The position numbers and the translations under genes are program-made. The notes beneath the pieces are model-generated. The model was not told where the DNA came from, searched no databases, and saw only the letters and a program-made list of their open reading frames with translations. Below, one piece after another: positions 6,406 to 7,472 of a stretch of 7,472 nt of DNA. Position 1 is the first letter of the stretch. Every line of letters starts with the position of its first letter. Origin of the DNA: an uncultured Clostridia bacterium (GTDB lineage Bacteria; Bacillota; Clostridia; UBA1381); contig CAKSPW010000088.1 in NCBI GenBank assembly GCA_934486495.1, positions 1 through 7,472 on the forward strand. Reading direction: 5' to 3'.

Positions 6406-7472
6406 ATGAAACTGATAGATGCTGAAAAAAAAGGATATAAAAAACGTCTTGAATATATGATAGAGACCTCTCTTACGGAACCGCCCGAGACGGCAACTAC
6501 CGGTTCGGGAGGAGTTATGCACTTTTTCTTCGGTAAACCCGAAATGAAAGAAAGGGCGGAAAATGTTATAAGACGTACGGCAAAATGGTTTGTCGAATGC
6601 CCGTATGTAAACAGCGACGGAACAAAGCGTTCACCACAGGGAGAATGTGATTTTGCGGCAAACAGACTTATCCGTGTTTTGTATGAGGGCGGTGACAAAA
6701 TTTCCGACGATACAAAGGAGCTTATAAAGAGCTTTTTCCTTGAAAATAATTTTGAAAGCCATTATAAATCCGAAAATCATATGATTATATTCCATGTGTG
6801 CAGATATTTAGCGGGACTTGTGTATAAGGACGAATGCTTTAAAGCCTATGGAAAAACAGGCAGTGAGCTTGCAAAAGAGGATAGGGAGTATATTAAAGAA
6901 TTCATTCGTTACAGAGGAAGAGAAAGCTTTGGAGAATTCAATTCTGTCGGATATTTGGCAGAGGACTACGGCGCATTGCTTACGCTGTATGATTATACTC
7001 CGGATGAGGAGCTTAAAACGCTTGCGAGAATGTCGCTTGAACAAATTCTTCTTGAAATGATTGCAAACGAAAAGGAAGGAATGTACTGCGGAGCGCACGG
7101 CAGAATTTATACGTATTCGGCTCTTGATTATGCCAACGGTGCATTGTTCTCGTTTTACGGATTAATTTTCGGAAGCCCGTATTACTATGAAGTGCCGGGG
7201 GCGTTTTCAAACGTTGCAACCGATTTGGCTTTGTCAAAATTTATGCCGAGTGATTATGTTTTTGCAGCAGCGATTGAAAAACCGGTAAATTACGAAAACT
7301 ATGAGGCAAAGAATCTTCATTCTGTAACGGAAAAACCACCGGTAGGCAGTATGGAGGAGCTGCCCCATGAAAAAGGCCATATTTCAAAATACACGTATAT
7401 AAGCGAAAACTATGCCATGGGCGGCGTATGTATGCAGGATGAATATGAAAATCCGCTTGCGGCATGGTATGC
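6406..7472 (+). CDS. Uncharacterised protein, possible (alpha/alpha)6-toroid glycan-active enzyme; 3' end outside window
   Basis: The frame is open from ATG 6406 to the right edge: 355 full codons and no stop. The start follows AAAGGGAT (about 11 bases away); an out-of-frame ATG at 6398 (ATG ACA TAA) ends on the start codon. There is no signal peptide or membrane segment, so the protein is probably cytoplasmic. Notable segments are SENHMIIFHVCRYLAG at 122-137, EFNSVGYLAEDYGALLTLYDY at about 177-197, LARMSLEQILLEM (repeating helix pattern) and YCGAHGRIYTYS at 227-238. The order of an ENH motif, an E-F/W-N-S-x-x-Y helix and a G-x-HGR-x-Y turn resembles uncharacterised (alpha/alpha)6-barrel proteins related to polysaccharide lyases or glycosidases. 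This is pattern memory, not a confirmed family. Its place after a sugar importer fits intracellular processing of the imported glycan. Confidence 0.8.
   Translation, partial: MKLIDAEKKGYKKRLEYMIETSLTEPPETATTGSGGVMHFFFGKPEMKERAENVIRRTAKWFVECPYVNSDGTKRSPQGECDFAANRLIRVLYEGGDKISDDTKELIKSFFLENNFESHYKSENHMIIFHVCRYLAGLVYKDECFKAYGKTGSELAKEDREYIKEFIRYRGRESFGEFNSVGYLAEDYGALLTLYDYTPDEELKTLARMSLEQILLEMIANEKEGMYCGAHGRIYTYSALDYANGALFSFYGLIFGSPYYYEVPGAFSNVATDLALSKFMPSDYVFAAAIEKPVNYENYEAKNLHSVTEKPPVGSMEELPHEKGHISKYTYISENYAMGGVCMQDEYENPLAAWY

Noticed and set aside
6252..6698. 148-codon minus-strand frame across the end of the lipoprotein gene and the start of the next gene
   Set aside because: It crosses the intergenic hairpin and opposes two better-supported plus-strand genes; no family pattern is visible.
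1..7472. CRISPR arrays, tRNA/rRNA genes, insertion sequences, phage or plasmid functions
   Set aside because: Reading through found no spaced repeat array, no cloverleaf or rRNA motifs, no transposase or integrase, and no terminal inverted repeats with target duplications.

Overview
The window looks like a chromosomal segment of a low-to-moderate G+C Gram-positive anaerobe of the Clostridia (Lachnospiraceae/Oscillospiraceae-like). The evidence is the alr–antitoxin–mazF order typical of Firmicutes, purine-rich Shine-Dalgarno sites, frequent TTG/GTG starts, and an LplA/LplB/LplC-type sugar ABC transporter without its own ATPase gene. The assignment rests on gene content and style only; no database was searched.

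Left part (2–1780, + strand): the end of an alanine racemase gene that runs in from the left edge, then a 54-codon gene starting with TTG, then mazF (endoA/ndoA type). The small gene sits where the MazE/EndoAI antitoxin normally lies. It encodes only a sequence resembling the C-terminal, toxin-binding half of EndoAI, with no ribbon-helix-helix DNA-binding half. A hairpin at 1745–1777 closes this operon and also serves the convergent araC-type gene, whose stop codon lies inside it.

Middle part (1768–2966): an AraC-family regulator on the minus strand, diverging from the transporter operon. The 383-base intergenic region holds a good sigma-A promoter for the regulator (minus strand). For the operon (plus strand) it holds an extended -10 promoter with a poor -35, preceded by two direct repeats of ATATCGTTTG exactly 22 bp apart, the nearer one overlapping the -35. 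Helically spaced A-tracts lie just upstream. This geometry is what an AraC-type activator site is expected to look like.

Right part (2967–7472, + strand): two permeases (LplB-like and LplC/YtcP-like), a lipoprotein substrate-binding protein with a C-terminal segment like DUF3502, a strong hairpin without a U-run, and a long open frame that runs off the right edge. That last gene has no signal peptide and resembles uncharacterised (alpha/alpha)6-toroid proteins of the polysaccharide lyase / glycosidase type.

The simplest overall reading is a carbohydrate uptake and utilisation locus. The AraC regulator senses a sugar or signal and switches on the transporter, the lipoprotein and permeases import an oligosaccharide using a shared ATPase encoded elsewhere, and the downstream enzyme-like protein acts on it in the cytoplasm. 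The substrate cannot be told from the sequence. The less ordinary points are the halved antitoxin, the operator/curved-DNA arrangement, a recurring out-of-frame ATG exactly 8 bases before three successive start codons, and the unassigned last gene.
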